Origin: Chromobacterium phragmitis
GTDB lineage: Bacteria > Pseudomonadota > Gammaproteobacteria > Burkholderiales > Chromobacteriaceae
Direction of reading: 5' to 3'
Assembly: GCF_003325475.1 (NCBI RefSeq)
Contig: NZ_CP029495.1
Location: 4,650,001-4,714,000 of the forward strand
DNA: 64,000 nucleotides
Shown here: one piece after another, positions 49,178-58,825 of the stretch
Numbering within the stretch: the first letter of the stretch is position 1
Layout: every line of letters starts with the position of its first letter
Program-made: the position numbers and the translations under genes
The notes under the pieces: model-generated
Databases searched by the model: none
The model's input: only the letters and a program-made list of their open reading frames with translations
Told to the model about the DNA's origin: nothing

Positions 49178-50164
49178 TCAGCGCCGGGCCCGGCTGGAGC
49201 CGCGCGCGACCAGGCGGCCCGCCAGCACCACTTTGCGCAGCGGCCGATCCGGCTGCTGCAGCCGCTCCAGCAGCATCTCCATCGCCGCGCGGCCTATCTC
49301 GTCCACAGGTTGCTCGATCACCGTCATGCCGGGGTCGGCCAGCTCGGTCCAGCTGTCGTTGTCGAACCCGGCCAGCGCCAGCTGGCCCGGCACCGCGACG
49401 CCCGCCTCCCGCACCGCCTTCACCGCGCCCAACAACAGCAAGCCGTTGCTGGCGATCAGCGCCTCCGGCGCGTCCGCCTCCCGCAGCCACCCCGCCGCCT
49501 CCGCCCGCGCCGCCTCCGCGCTGGGCGCGACGAAGCGCGCCGCCGCCGATAAACCGGCCGCCGCCATGGCCTCGACAAAGCCCGCGTGGCGCTCCGCCCC
49601 GGTGCTGCTGGTATTGCCGAACAACCCGCCTATCCGGCGATAACCGGCGCCAAGCAAATGCTCCACCAGTTGCGCCGCCGCCGCCCGGTTGTCCAACAGC
49701 ACCGCGTCGCAGCGGGCGGATGGCCCGGCGCGGTCTATCATCACCACAGGAAAACCCAGCCCGGCGACGTCCAGCGCTTCCGCGGTGGCGCGGGTGGCGG
49801 CGAAGATCACCCCGCTCACCCTCTCCTCCTGCATCAGCCGCAGATACATCGCCTCCTTGTCCGGGTTTTCATCGGTATTGCACAGAATCACCCGCATGCC
49901 GGACTGGTAGGCGACATCCTCCACCGCCCGGCTCACCGCGGTGAAGAAGGGATTGCGGATGTCGGACACGATCAGGCCTATGGTGTGCGTGTGCTGGGAA
50001 CGCAGCCGCCGCGCCGACAAATTGGGCCGGTAGCCGCTCTGGGCGACGGCGGCCTCCACCTTGGCGCGCAGCGCGGCGCTGACCGGGCCGTTGCCCAACA
50101 CGCGCGACACGGTGGCCACCGAGACGCCGGCCAACTGCGCGACATCCTTAATGCTGGTAGTCAT
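49178..50164 (-). CDS. fruR: LacI-family regulator of the fructose PTS operon
   Basis: The 328-residue repressor has a LacI headpiece (SIKDVAQLAGVSVATVSRVLGNGPVSAALRAKVEAAVAQSGYRPN) and sugar-binding-protein-like effector domain (TIGLIVSDIRNPFFTAVSRAVED, VVMIDRAGPS, LAGFDNDSW). It is divergent from fruBKA, and the 190-base gap holds two near-identical LacI-type dyads, one directly in front of its own start. The ATG at 50164 fits the family although no ribosome binding site is visible. Likely effector fructose 1-phosphate, by analogy. Confidence 0.87.
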   Translation of the reverse strand: MTTSIKDVAQLAGVSVATVSRVLGNGPVSAALRAKVEAAVAQSGYRPNLSARRLRSQHTHTIGLIVSDIRNPFFTAVSRAVEDVAYQSGMRVILCNTDENPDKEAMYLRLMQEERVSGVIFAATRATAEALDVAGLGFPVVMIDRAGPSARCDAVLLDNRAAAAQLVEHLLGAGYRRIGGLFGNTSSTGAERHAGFVEAMAAAGLSAAARFVAPSAEAARAEAAGWLREADAPEALIASNGLLLLGAVKAVREAGVAVPGQLALAGFDNDSWTELADPGMTVIEQPVDEIGRAAMEMLLERLQQPDRPLRKVVLAGRLVARGSSRARR

Positions 50165-50171
50165 GTTTTTG

Positions 50172-50183
50172 GAAATCGTTTTC
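50172..50183 (-). promoter_or_regulatory. FruR operator 1 (in front of fruR)
   Basis: GAAATCGTTTTC is a LacI-type dyad with central CG (GAAAnCGnTTTC), 8 bases before the fruR start. An 11-of-12 match occurs at 50305-50316. Confidence 0.75.
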
Positions 50184-50290
50184 AGTCGATAAACACGATG
50201 CTGCACCAGCACATGCGCCGCTGGCAAGCCCAAAATCGCCACATAATTCAATATTTGGCCACAAGTTTGATTTTAACCAGTTCTGTCTGA

Positions 50291-50319
50291 TTGACAGAAA
50301 AAATGTAATCGTTTTCAAT
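50291..50319 (+). promoter_or_regulatory. fruB promoter overlapped by FruR operator 2
   Basis: A consensus -35 TTGACA (50291-50296) is followed after 17 bases by TTCAAT (50314-50319). Operator 2, GTAATCGTTTTC (50305-50316), covers the spacer end and part of the -10, so FruR would exclude RNA polymerase. A further dyad TTCTGTC/GACAGAA (50281-50287, 50293-50299) overlaps the -35. Confidence 0.75.
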
Positions 50320-50353
50320 TCCAGCCATATCGAGTCCACGAACGAGGTAAGCC

Positions 50354-52855
50354 GTGTCCGACGCCCTGCTCAATCCGCAACTGATACGCCTGGGCTGCCA
50401 GCCCGCCAGCAAGGAGGCCGCCATCCGCGAAGCCGGCCGCATGCTGGCCGACGCCGGCTGCATATCCCCCGACTACATAGACAGCCTGCTGCGCCGCGAG
50501 GCGGTGGCCAACACCTACCTGGGCAACGGCATCGCCATTCCCCACGGCATGGTGGAAGACCGCGCGCTGGTGCTGCGCACCGGCGTCGCCATCCTGCAGA
50601 TTCCGGACGGGCTCGAATGGAATCCGGGCCAGCGCACCCACCTGCTGTGCGCGATCGCGGCTCGCTCCGACGACCATCTGGTAATGCTGCGCCAACTGAC
50701 CCGCCTGCTGCAGGACGAGTCCAGGCTGCTGCCGCTGTTCCTCACCCAGGACAGCGCCGACCTGATCGCCGCGCTGGAGCAGCAAAGCGAAAGCCTGCCG
50801 CCGGACGCCGAAGCGCGAGACCTCGAGCACGCCGAGGAGTGGCGGCTGGATTATCCCAACGGCCTGCACGCGCGCCCCGCCGCGCTCTGGGTGGACGCCG
50901 CGCGGCGCAGCCCGGCGCAGCTGCAAGTTCGCCACGGCGGCCAGAACGCCGACGCCAAGAACCTGATCGCGCTGCTGCAACTCGGCCTGCGCCAGGGCGA
51001 CCTCATCTCCGTGTCCGGCCGCGGACCGCAGGCCGAAGACGGCGTGCGCCAGCTCGTCAAGGCCATGCGCGAGGCCAGCCTGGCCGAGCAGACCGCCGCC
51101 GCCATCGCCGCCCAGCGCGCCGCGGCCCAGCGGCCTCGCGCCGGTTGGCAACCCGTCGGCGCGCCGATTTCCCTCCCCGGCATCGCCGCCAGCCCCGGCA
51201 TCGCCATCGGCACCGCGCGCATCCTCGCCGGCGAGGCGCTGCAAGTGCCGGACCGACCGATCAGCCTGGCCGAAGGCGGCGACCGCCTGCACGAAGCGCT
51301 GGCCGCCACCCGGCTGCAGCTCGCCCGGCTGGCCGAAACCACCCAGGCCTCGCTCGGCGCCGGAGAAGCCGGCATCTTCCGCGCCCAGGCGGAACTCTTG
51401 AACGACACAGACCTGATCACCCTCAGCTGCCAGTTGATGGTGGCCGGCCACGGCGTGGAGTGGGCCTGGCACCAGGCGGTGGAACGGCTGGCGGAAAAAA
51501 TCTCCGCGCTGGGCAACCCGCTGCTGGCCGCCCGCGCCGCCGACCTGCGCGATGTCGGCCGCCGCGTCTTGTTCCAGCTTGATCCGGCGCTGCAAGGCCA
51601 TGCGCCGGCCGACTTCGGCCCGGATACCATATTGCTGGCGCCAGACCTCGCGCCATCCGACACCGCCGCGCTGGACCTGTCCCGCGTCAAGGGTCTGGCC
51701 ACCGCCCACGGCGGCCCCACCGCCCATACCGCCATCCTGGCGCGCACGCTGGGCCTGCCGGCCGTAGTGGCGGCCGGAGCCGCCCTGCTGGACGTGGCCG
51801 ACGGCAGCCCGGCCATCCTGGACGGCGACGCCGGCCGGCTGTACCTGAACCCCAGCGACGCGGATCTGGAATCCGCCCGCGCCTGGCAGCAACACCAGCG
51901 GGAAGACCAGCAGAAGCAGCAGGCGGAGCGCCAGCTGCCGGGCCAGACCGCCGACGGCGCGCGCATCGAGATCGCCGCCAACATCAATCGCCCCGACCAG
52001 GCCGCCGCCGCGCTGGAGGCCGGCGCCGAGGGCGTGGGCCTGATGCGCACCGAATTCCTGTTCCTGGAGCGTGACGCCGCGCCGGACGAAGAGGAGCAGC
52101 TGAAAACCTATCTGGCGATGCAGCAGGCGCTGCAAGGCAAGCCGCTGATCGTCCGCGCGCTGGACATCGGCGGCGACAAGCAGGTGCCCTACCTGAACCT
52201 GCCGCATGAGGACAACCCCTTCCTCGGCATGCGCGGCGCGCGGCTGTTGCTCGCCCGCCGCGAACTGCTGGAGCCGCAGCTGCGCGCGCTTTATCGCGCC
52301 GCCAAGGCCGGCAGGCCCCTGTCCATCATGTTCCCGATGATCAGCTCGCTGAAGGAGATCACCCGGCTCAAAGGCCTGTGCGAAAGCGTGCGCAAGGAGC
52401 TGGGCGCGCCCGCCGTGCCGATCGGCATCATGGTGGAAGTGCCCGCCGCCGCGCTGCTGGCCGACCAACTCGCCCCTTATGTCGATTTCTTCTCCATCGG
52501 CACCAATGACCTGACCCAGTACGCGCTGGCCATGGACCGCCAGCACCCCGAGCTGGCAGCCGAGGCCGACAGCCTGCACCCGGCCGTATTGCGGCTGATC
52601 CGGCAGACCGTGCAGGGCGCGGCGGCGCACCAGCGCTGGGTGGGCGTGTGCGGCGGCATCGCCGGCGACCCGCAAGGCGCGGCGGTGCTGGCCGGCCTCG
52701 GCGTCAACGAGCTGTCGATGAGCCCGCACGACATCGCGTCGGTGAAAGCCATGCTGCGCCGCCACAGCCGCGCCAAGCTGCAAGGCCTGGCAGAACAAGC
52801 GCTGGCCTGCGACAGCGCCGACGAAGTGCGGCAACTGCTGGAGGACCTGGCATGA
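50354..52855 (+). CDS. fruB: Fructose PTS multiphosphoryl transfer protein (IIA-HPr-EI)
   Basis: The 833-residue cytoplasmic protein carries three PTS modules. IIA-Fru spans about 1-145 with the phospho-His in GIAIPHG (His64). HPr spans about 160-250 with YPNGLHARPAA (His172). Enzyme I spans about 270-833 with HGGPTAHTAILAR (His458), the PEP-binding LMRTEFLF and IGTNDLTQYALAMDR, and GVCGGIAG. It therefore moves phosphate from PEP to FruA without the general PTS proteins. The start is GTG at 50354 with GAGG upstream. Its stop overlaps fruK as ATGA. Confidence 0.95.
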   Translation: MSDALLNPQLIRLGCQPASKEAAIREAGRMLADAGCISPDYIDSLLRREAVANTYLGNGIAIPHGMVEDRALVLRTGVAILQIPDGLEWNPGQRTHLLCAIAARSDDHLVMLRQLTRLLQDESRLLPLFLTQDSADLIAALEQQSESLPPDAEARDLEHAEEWRLDYPNGLHARPAALWVDAARRSPAQLQVRHGGQNADAKNLIALLQLGLRQGDLISVSGRGPQAEDGVRQLVKAMREASLAEQTAAAIAAQRAAAQRPRAGWQPVGAPISLPGIAASPGIAIGTARILAGEALQVPDRPISLAEGGDRLHEALAATRLQLARLAETTQASLGAGEAGIFRAQAELLNDTDLITLSCQLMVAGHGVEWAWHQAVERLAEKISALGNPLLAARAADLRDVGRRVLFQLDPALQGHAPADFGPDTILLAPDLAPSDTAALDLSRVKGLATAHGGPTAHTAILARTLGLPAVVAAGAALLDVADGSPAILDGDAGRLYLNPSDADLESARAWQQHQREDQQKQQAERQLPGQTADGARIEIAANINRPDQAAAALEAGAEGVGLMRTEFLFLERDAAPDEEEQLKTYLAMQQALQGKPLIVRALDIGGDKQVPYLNLPHEDNPFLGMRGARLLLARRELLEPQLRALYRAAKAGRPLSIMFPMISSLKEITRLKGLCESVRKELGAPAVPIGIMVEVPAAALLADQLAPYVDFFSIGTNDLTQYALAMDRQHPELAAEADSLHPAVLRLIRQTVQGAAAHQRWVGVCGGIAGDPQGAAVLAGLGVNELSMSPHDIASVKAMLRRHSRAKLQGLAEQALACDSADEVRQLLEDLA

Positions 52856-53808
52856 GCGGCGCGATACACACCGTCACCGCCAATCCGGCGCTGGACCAGA
52901 CCGTCACCCTGGACGCGCTGATCCCCGGCAGCGTCCATCTGGCGCGCGCCGCCACGGTCAACGCCGGCGGCAAGGGCGTCAATGTGGCCAGTTGCCTGGC
53001 AGACTGGGGCCTGCCGGCCCACGCCCACGGCCTGCTGGGCCGCGACAACTGCGGCCCCTTCGAGCAGCTGTTCGCCGCCAAGCGCATAACCGACCGCATG
53101 CTGCGAGTAGCCGGCGCCTGCCGGGTCAACATCAAGCTGGCCGATCTCGCCAGCGGCGACACCACCGACGTCAACCTGCCCGGCCCCGAAACCGGCGAAG
53201 CCGAATTGGCGTCGCTGACGGCCGGACTCCGCGACGTCGGCGCCGGCGACCTGGCGGTGCTGGCCGGCAGCCTGCCCCCCGGCATGCCGCGCGACGCGCT
53301 GGCGCGGCTATGCGCCCAGTTGAAGCGGCAAGGCGCCTGGGTGCTGATGGACAGCAGCGGCTCGCCGCTGGCCGCCGCGCTGGCCAATCCGCCGGCGGCG
53401 CTGCCCGACTGCGTGAAGCCCAACCGCGAGGAGCTGGCGCAATGGGCCGGCCGCGAGCTGCCCGGCCTGGACGACGTGGCGCGCTGCGCGCGCGGCCTGC
53501 AGCGGATGGGGGTCGGCCGGGTGGTGGTGTCGCTGGGCGAACAGGGCGCGCTGCTGGTGGACGGCGACGCGGCGCTGCTGGCCAGCCTGCCGCCGCAGCG
53601 GCCGCTGAGCACAGTAGGCGCCGGCGACGCGCTGGTGGCGGGCCTGACCGCCGCCCGCCGCCAGGAGCTGAACGCCGCGGACAGCCTGCGGCTGGCGATG
53701 GCCTTCGCCGCCGCCAAGCTGCAACGCGTCGGCCCCCACCTGCCGCCAGAGCCGCAAATACGCGAACTGGCCGCCGCCGTCAGCCTGCAAACCCTGGCCG
53801 CGGCCTGA
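52852..53808 (+). CDS. fruK: 1-phosphofructokinase
   Basis: The 318-residue PfkB-family kinase converts fructose 1-phosphate to fructose 1,6-bisphosphate. It begins HTVTANPALDQTVTLD, has NAGGKGVNVASCLADWG and the catalytic STVGAGDALVAGLTAA. The ATG at 52852 overlaps the fruB stop; the longer frame inside fruB is not used. Confidence 0.95.
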   Translation: MSGAIHTVTANPALDQTVTLDALIPGSVHLARAATVNAGGKGVNVASCLADWGLPAHAHGLLGRDNCGPFEQLFAAKRITDRMLRVAGACRVNIKLADLASGDTTDVNLPGPETGEAELASLTAGLRDVGAGDLAVLAGSLPPGMPRDALARLCAQLKRQGAWVLMDSSGSPLAAALANPPAALPDCVKPNREELAQWAGRELPGLDDVARCARGLQRMGVGRVVVSLGEQGALLVDGDAALLASLPPQRPLSTVGAGDALVAGLTAARRQELNAADSLRLAMAFAAAKLQRVGPHLPPEPQIRELAAAVSLQTLAAA

Positions 53809-53839
53809 GCCGCGCCCACTTTCCAGACAGGGGAAACAC

Positions 53840-55504
53840 ATGAGCATCGTCGCCATCATCCGCGCGGGAGAGCGCAGCACCCAGGCCAGACTGGCAGCCG
53901 AAGCGCTGCGCCAGGCCGCCAAGCAACAAGGCAAGCGGATAGACATCGAAATAGACGGCCAGCCGGCGCTGAGCGCGGACGCCGTCCAGGCCGCCGGCCA
54001 GATCCTGCTGGTGGACTGTCCCGACGACAGCCGCGCCGGACAACGGCCCGTCCGCCATGCCACGCTGGACGCGGTATTGGCCGACCCGGCCGCGCAGCTG
54101 GACAACGCGGCGGCGGCCGAGCGCGCGCTCAGCATCGTCGCCATCACCGGCTGCCCCACCGGCATCGCCCACACCTTCATGGCCGCCGAGGGACTGGCGC
54201 AGGGCGCCAAGGCGCTGGGCCACGTCATCAAGGTGGAAACCCAGGGCTCCGTCGGCGCGCAAAACGCGCTGACCGACGCTGAGATCGCCGCCGCCGACCT
54301 GGTCATCATCGCCGCAGACACTCAGGTGCAGCTGGACCGCTTCGCCGGCAAGCGGCTGTTCAAGAGCGGCACCAAGGCCGCCATCGGCGACGGCAAGGCG
54401 CTGGTCCGCCGCGCGCAAGCCGAAGCGCAGCCCTGGACCGCCGCCCGCGAGCCATCGTCCCGGGCCGCTGCTGCGGAAAAGGCCAAGGACGGCCCCTACC
54501 GCCACCTGATGACCGGCGTCTCCTTCATGCTGCCCTTCGTCACCGCCGGCGGCATCCTGATCGCGCTCGCCTTCGCCCTGGGCGGCATCTACGCCTTCGA
54601 CGACGCGCACAAGGGCACGCTGGCCTGGTCGCTGTTCCAGATCGGCGCCAAATCCGCCTTCGCGCTGATGGTGCCCATCCTGGCCGGCTACATCGCCTAT
54701 TCCATCGCCGACCGCCCCGGCATCGCCCCCGGCATGGTGGGCGGCATGCTGGCCGCCAGCTTGGGATCGGGCTTTCTCGGCGGCATCGCCGCCGGCTTCA
54801 TCGCCGGCTACGGCACCCGCGAACTGAACCGCCGCATCCAGCTGGGCCAGCACCTTGACGGCCTGAAGCCGGTGTTGATCCTGCCGGTGCTGGGCTCGCT
54901 GCTGGTGGGCCTCTTGATGATCTACGTGGTGGGCGAACCGGTAGCGGCGCTGCTGGCCGCGCTGACCGAGGCGCTGAAAGGCATGCAGGGCAGCAGCGCG
55001 CTGGCCCTGGGCGCGCTCCTGGGCGCGATGATGGCCTTCGACATGGGCGGCCCGGTCAACAAGGCGGCCTACGCCTTCGCCACCGGCCTGATCGCCAGCC
55101 AGGTATACACGCCGATGGCGGCGGTGATGGCGGCGGGCATGACGCCGCCGCTGGGCATCGCGCTGGCCACCCGCCTGTTCCGCGACCGCTTCACCGCCGA
55201 CGAGCACGAAGCCGGCAAGGCCGCCGCAGTGTTGGGCCTCGCCTTCATCAGCGAGGGCGCGATACCGTTCGCCGCCCGCGATCCGCTGCGGGTGATCCCG
55301 GCGCTGATGGCCGGCTCCGCCCTGGCCGGCGCCGTCTCCATGACCATGGGCGTAGAGCTGAAAGTGCCGCACGGCGGCGTGTTCGTGCTGCCCATCCCCA
55401 ACGCGGTGGAACACCTGCCCAGCTATCTGGCGGCGCTGGCGGCCGGCACCCTGGCCACCGCGCTGGCATTGGGCGCGCTGAAGAAGAAGATCGTCCCAGC
55501 CTGA
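53840..55504 (+). CDS. fruA: Fructose PTS permease (IIB'-IIB-IIC)
   Basis: The 554-residue membrane protein imports and phosphorylates fructose at C1. Residues 1-95 are a IIB-like duplicate that lacks the phospho-Cys, residues about 97-190 are the active IIB with VAITGCPTGIAHTFMAAE (Cys105), and residues about 215-554 are the IIC channel with eight or more helices (GVSFMLPFVTAGGILIALAFALGG). It starts 31 bases after fruK and ends the operon. Confidence 0.95.
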   Translation: MSIVAIIRAGERSTQARLAAEALRQAAKQQGKRIDIEIDGQPALSADAVQAAGQILLVDCPDDSRAGQRPVRHATLDAVLADPAAQLDNAAAAERALSIVAITGCPTGIAHTFMAAEGLAQGAKALGHVIKVETQGSVGAQNALTDAEIAAADLVIIAADTQVQLDRFAGKRLFKSGTKAAIGDGKALVRRAQAEAQPWTAAREPSSRAAAAEKAKDGPYRHLMTGVSFMLPFVTAGGILIALAFALGGIYAFDDAHKGTLAWSLFQIGAKSAFALMVPILAGYIAYSIADRPGIAPGMVGGMLAASLGSGFLGGIAAGFIAGYGTRELNRRIQLGQHLDGLKPVLILPVLGSLLVGLLMIYVVGEPVAALLAALTEALKGMQGSSALALGALLGAMMAFDMGGPVNKAAYAFATGLIASQVYTPMAAVMAAGMTPPLGIALATRLFRDRFTADEHEAGKAAAVLGLAFISEGAIPFAARDPLRVIPALMAGSALAGAVSMTMGVELKVPHGGVFVLPIPNAVEHLPSYLAALAAGTLATALALGALKKKIVPA

Positions 55505-55525
55505 CCCTGATCGCTCCCCACCCCC

Positions 55526-55556
55526 AAGGCCCGGCCATGCCGGGCCTTTTCTTTTC
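55526..55556 (+). terminator. Intrinsic terminator of fruBKA
   Basis: AAGGCCCGGC (55526-55535) pairs with GCCGGGCCTT (55539-55548), followed by a T-rich stretch. Confidence 0.92.
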
Positions 55557-55611
55557 TTTCATTGCGCCGAATCCCATTTCATCGGCATAAAAAATAACTA
55601 TATTTACAATT

Positions 55612-55620
55612 TGTTATAAT
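55612..55620 (+). promoter_or_regulatory. Extended -10 promoter of the flavoprotein-cytochrome operon
   Basis: TGTTATAAT is a consensus extended -10 (TGnTATAAT) 63 bases before the start codon at 55684. No good -35 lies 17 bases upstream, as is common for extended -10 promoters. The surrounding 55585-55620 is strongly AT-rich. Confidence 0.65.
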
Positions 55621-55683
55621 GCGGGCCTCAGACAGCACGCAGAGGCTGCTGGTTCATTCCAACAAAACAACACAGGAAAAGCC

Positions 55684-57561
55684 ATGTCCATTACCCGTCG
55701 AGACTTTCTCAATGGTTTCGCGCTGACCGTGGCTGCCGGGCTCACACCGCTGGAAATCCTCCGTGCCGCACCCCGACAGATCAGCGCCAGCTACTACCCT
55801 CCCTCTCTCACCGGCCTGCGCGGCAACCATGACGGCTCGTTCGAGAACGCGCACAAGCTGGGCCGCGCCCATCACGCCGTCAACCTGGGCGGCGCCAAGG
55901 TGGAAGAGCGCTACGATCTGGTGGTGGTAGGCGGCGGCATCAGCGGCCTGGCGGCCGCGCATTACTACCGCAAGAAGCATCCGCAAGCCAAGGTGCTGAT
56001 TCTGGACAACCACGACGACTTCGGCGGCCACGCCAAACGCAATGAGTTCAAGGTGGGCGAGCGCCTGGTGCTGGGCTACGGCGGCACCGAGTCGCTGCAA
56101 TCGCCCAAGCACGTGTTCAGCAAGGAAGCGCTGGCGCTGATGAAGGAACTGACCGTCGACATCGACGGCCTGGCCAGCCATTTCCACCGCAACTTCTACC
56201 CCGACCTCAAGCTGTCGCGCGGCGTGTTCTTCAACAAGGAAGACTTCGGCGTCGACAAGACCGTGGGCGGCGACCCCTATCTGCAAGTGGCGGACGACAT
56301 CGATCCCAAGCGCCTGAACGCGCGCCCGATCCGCGACTTCATCAACGACTTCCCGATGTCGAAGAAAGACCGCGACGCGCTGATCGCCCTGCACACCAGC
56401 ACCCGCGACTACCTGGGCGACATGCCCAAGAGCAAGCGCGAAGCCTATCTGGCCAAGATCAGTTACAGCGCCTACCTGTCGCGCCACGTCGGCCTCAGCG
56501 CCACCGCGATCCGCTTCTTCCAGTCGCGCAGCAACGACTTCCAGGCGGTGGGCATCGACGGCCTGCCGGCGCTGGACGCGCGCAATCTGGACCTGCCGGG
56601 CTTCCACGGCGTGGCCGGTTTGGGCAAGATCAGCGCCGAGGCGGAAGCCGAACTGCGCGACCCGTACATCTACCACTTCCCGGACGGCAACGCGTCCATC
56701 GCCCGCCTGCTGGTGCGCAAGATGATTCCGCAGGCCGCGCCGGGCAAGGATATGAACGACATCGTGCTGGCCCGCTTCGACTACGGCAAGCTGGACCTGC
56801 CGGAAAACCCGGTGCGGCTGCGCCTGAACAGCACCGTGGTGCGCGTGGAAAACGCCCAGGGTCCGGTGGACGTGGGCTATCTGGACAAAAGCGGCAAGCT
56901 GCGCCGCGTGCAAGGCCGCCACGTGGTGATGGCCTGTTACAACATGATGATTCCGCACATCATGCCGGAGCTGCAGGATGACCAGAAACAGGCGCTGGCG
57001 CTGAACGTGAAGGCCCCGCTGGTCTACACCAAGGTGGTGTTGAAGAACTGGGAAAGCTTCATGAAGCTGGGCGTGCACGAACTGTACTGTCCGTCCATGC
57101 CGTACAGCCGCATCAAGCTGGACTACCCGGTGGACCTGGGCGGCTACCAGCATCCGCGCAAGCCGTCCGAGCCGATGTGCCTGCACATGGTCTACGTGCC
57201 CACCATCGCCGGCTCCAACCTGGACCCGCGCACCCAGTGGCGGATGGGCCGCGCCAAACTGCTGGCCATGCCGTTCGCCGAGCATGAAGGCATGATCCGC
57301 GGCCAGCTGCAGCGCATCCTCGGCCCCGCCGGCTTCGACCACAACCGCGACATCGCCGCCATCACGGTGAATCGCTGGTCGCACGGCTATTCCTACTTTC
57401 TCAACTCGATGTACGACGACGAAGAAGAGTCCAAGCGCATCATCGCCGCCGCCCGCCGTCCGGCCGGCAACGTGACGATCGCCAACTCCGACTCCGACTG
57501 GAACCCGTACACCCACGCCGCCATCGACCAGGCATGGCGCGCCGTAAACGAGCTGAAATAA
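55684..57561 (+). CDS. spdH: Tat-exported FAD oxidoreductase, spermidine-dehydrogenase-like
   Basis: The 625-residue protein has a twin-arginine signal (ITRRDFLNGFALTVAAGL) and an NAD(P)/FAD-binding Rossmann motif YDLVVVGGGISGLAAAHYYRKK with GGHAKRNEF downstream. Size, signal and these motifs resemble periplasmic spermidine dehydrogenase (SpdH) of Pseudomonas, a haem- and FAD-containing enzyme that cleaves spermidine to 1,3-diaminopropane and 4-aminobutyraldehyde. The substrate is not proven by sequence; other amines or alcohols are possible. The gene directly downstream encodes a triheme cytochrome c, a likely electron acceptor. Good promoter upstream; no regulator adjacent. Confidence 0.75.
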   Translation: MSITRRDFLNGFALTVAAGLTPLEILRAAPRQISASYYPPSLTGLRGNHDGSFENAHKLGRAHHAVNLGGAKVEERYDLVVVGGGISGLAAAHYYRKKHPQAKVLILDNHDDFGGHAKRNEFKVGERLVLGYGGTESLQSPKHVFSKEALALMKELTVDIDGLASHFHRNFYPDLKLSRGVFFNKEDFGVDKTVGGDPYLQVADDIDPKRLNARPIRDFINDFPMSKKDRDALIALHTSTRDYLGDMPKSKREAYLAKISYSAYLSRHVGLSATAIRFFQSRSNDFQAVGIDGLPALDARNLDLPGFHGVAGLGKISAEAEAELRDPYIYHFPDGNASIARLLVRKMIPQAAPGKDMNDIVLARFDYGKLDLPENPVRLRLNSTVVRVENAQGPVDVGYLDKSGKLRRVQGRHVVMACYNMMIPHIMPELQDDQKQALALNVKAPLVYTKVVLKNWESFMKLGVHELYCPSMPYSRIKLDYPVDLGGYQHPRKPSEPMCLHMVYVPTIAGSNLDPRTQWRMGRAKLLAMPFAEHEGMIRGQLQRILGPAGFDHNRDIAAITVNRWSHGYSYFLNSMYDDEEESKRIIAAARRPAGNVTIANSDSDWNPYTHAAIDQAWRAVNELK

Positions 57562-57574
57562 CAGGACACCCGTG

Positions 57575-58807
57575 ATGAAACTGATGACAACCCTGGGCCT
57601 CGCGGCCCTGCTGGCCGGCGCAGCCTCCCTCGCCCACGCCCATATCGACACCGACGGCGTGCGCCGCGGCGCCTATCTCGCCCGCGTGTCCGATTGCATC
57701 GCCTGCCACAGCGCGCCCGGCGGCAAGGAAAATGCCGGCGGGCTGCCGATGGACACCCCGGTGGGCAAGATCTACTCCACCAACATCACGCCGGACAAGG
57801 AAACCGGCATCGGCGACTACAGCTACGAGGATTTCGCCCGCGCGCTGCGCCGCGGCGTGGCCAAGGAAGGCCATTCGCTATACCCGGCCATGCCCTACAC
57901 CTCGTTCGCCCGCATCAACGACGACGATATGCGCGACCTGTACGCCTACTTCATGCATGGCGTGGCGCCGGTGAAGCAGGCCAATCGCGACAGCGACATC
58001 CCCTGGCCGTTGTCGATGCGCTGGCCGCTGACGCTGTGGCGCTGGATGTTCCACGACGACAGCCGCTACCAGCCTGACGCGGCCAAGAGCGTCGAATGGA
58101 ATCGCGGCGCCTACCTGGTGCAAGGCATGGCCCACTGCGGCACCTGCCACACCCCGCGCGGCGCGGCCTTCCAGGAAGTGGCGCTGAGCGAGAAGAAACC
58201 CGGCTATCTGACCGGCGCGCTGCTGGCCGGCTGGTACGCCGGCAATCTGACCGGCGATGCGCGCGAAGGCCTGGGCGGCTGGTCGGTCGACGAGCTGTCG
58301 CAATACCTGCAGACCGGCCGCAACCGCCACACCGCGGCCTTCGGCCCGATGGCGGAAGTGGTGCACTACAGCAGCCAGCACATCAACGCCGCCGACCTGT
58401 CGGCGATCGCCGTCTACCTGAAGAGCCTGCCGAGCGCGGGCGCGGCCGACCCCGCGCCGGTGCGCACCGGCGCCGCGCTGTTCTTCGAAAACTGCGCCAC
58501 CTGCCACCAGGCCAACGGCCAGGGACATGACAAGGTGGTGCCGGCGCTGGCCGGCAGCTCGGCGGTGATGGCGCGCGACGCCACCTCGCTGATCCGCGTG
58601 GTGCTGGAAGGCGGCGTCAACGCCCGCACCCATCATCTGGCCTGGGAATACAGCATGCCGGGCTACGCCCAGCAGATGAGCGACCAGGAAGTGGCCGACG
58701 TGCTCACCTATATGCGCCAGAGCTGGGGCAACGCCGCCAGTCCGGTGGCGGCCGGCGACGTGGCCAAGGTGCGCGGCATCGTAACCGACGGCGCGCATCA
58801 GCAGTAA
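57575..58807 (+). CDS. Triheme cytochrome c, electron acceptor of the upstream flavoprotein
   Basis: The 410-residue protein has a Sec signal (LGLAALLAGAASLAHA) and three c-type haem motifs: CIACH, CGTCH and CATCH, in three domains of about 130 residues each, as in the cytochrome subunits of alcohol and gluconate dehydrogenases. Axial Met candidates follow each. It starts 14 bases after the flavoprotein with AGGA upstream (ATG at 57575; a GTG one codon earlier is possible) and probably passes its electrons to the respiratory chain. It has its own terminator. Confidence 0.9.
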   Translation: MKLMTTLGLAALLAGAASLAHAHIDTDGVRRGAYLARVSDCIACHSAPGGKENAGGLPMDTPVGKIYSTNITPDKETGIGDYSYEDFARALRRGVAKEGHSLYPAMPYTSFARINDDDMRDLYAYFMHGVAPVKQANRDSDIPWPLSMRWPLTLWRWMFHDDSRYQPDAAKSVEWNRGAYLVQGMAHCGTCHTPRGAAFQEVALSEKKPGYLTGALLAGWYAGNLTGDAREGLGGWSVDELSQYLQTGRNRHTAAFGPMAEVVHYSSQHINAADLSAIAVYLKSLPSAGAADPAPVRTGAALFFENCATCHQANGQGHDKVVPALAGSSAVMARDATSLIRVVLEGGVNARTHHLAWEYSMPGYAQQMSDQEVADVLTYMRQSWGNAASPVAAGDVAKVRGIVTDGAHQQ

Positions 58808-58825
58808 CGCCATCAAGCGCCAATG

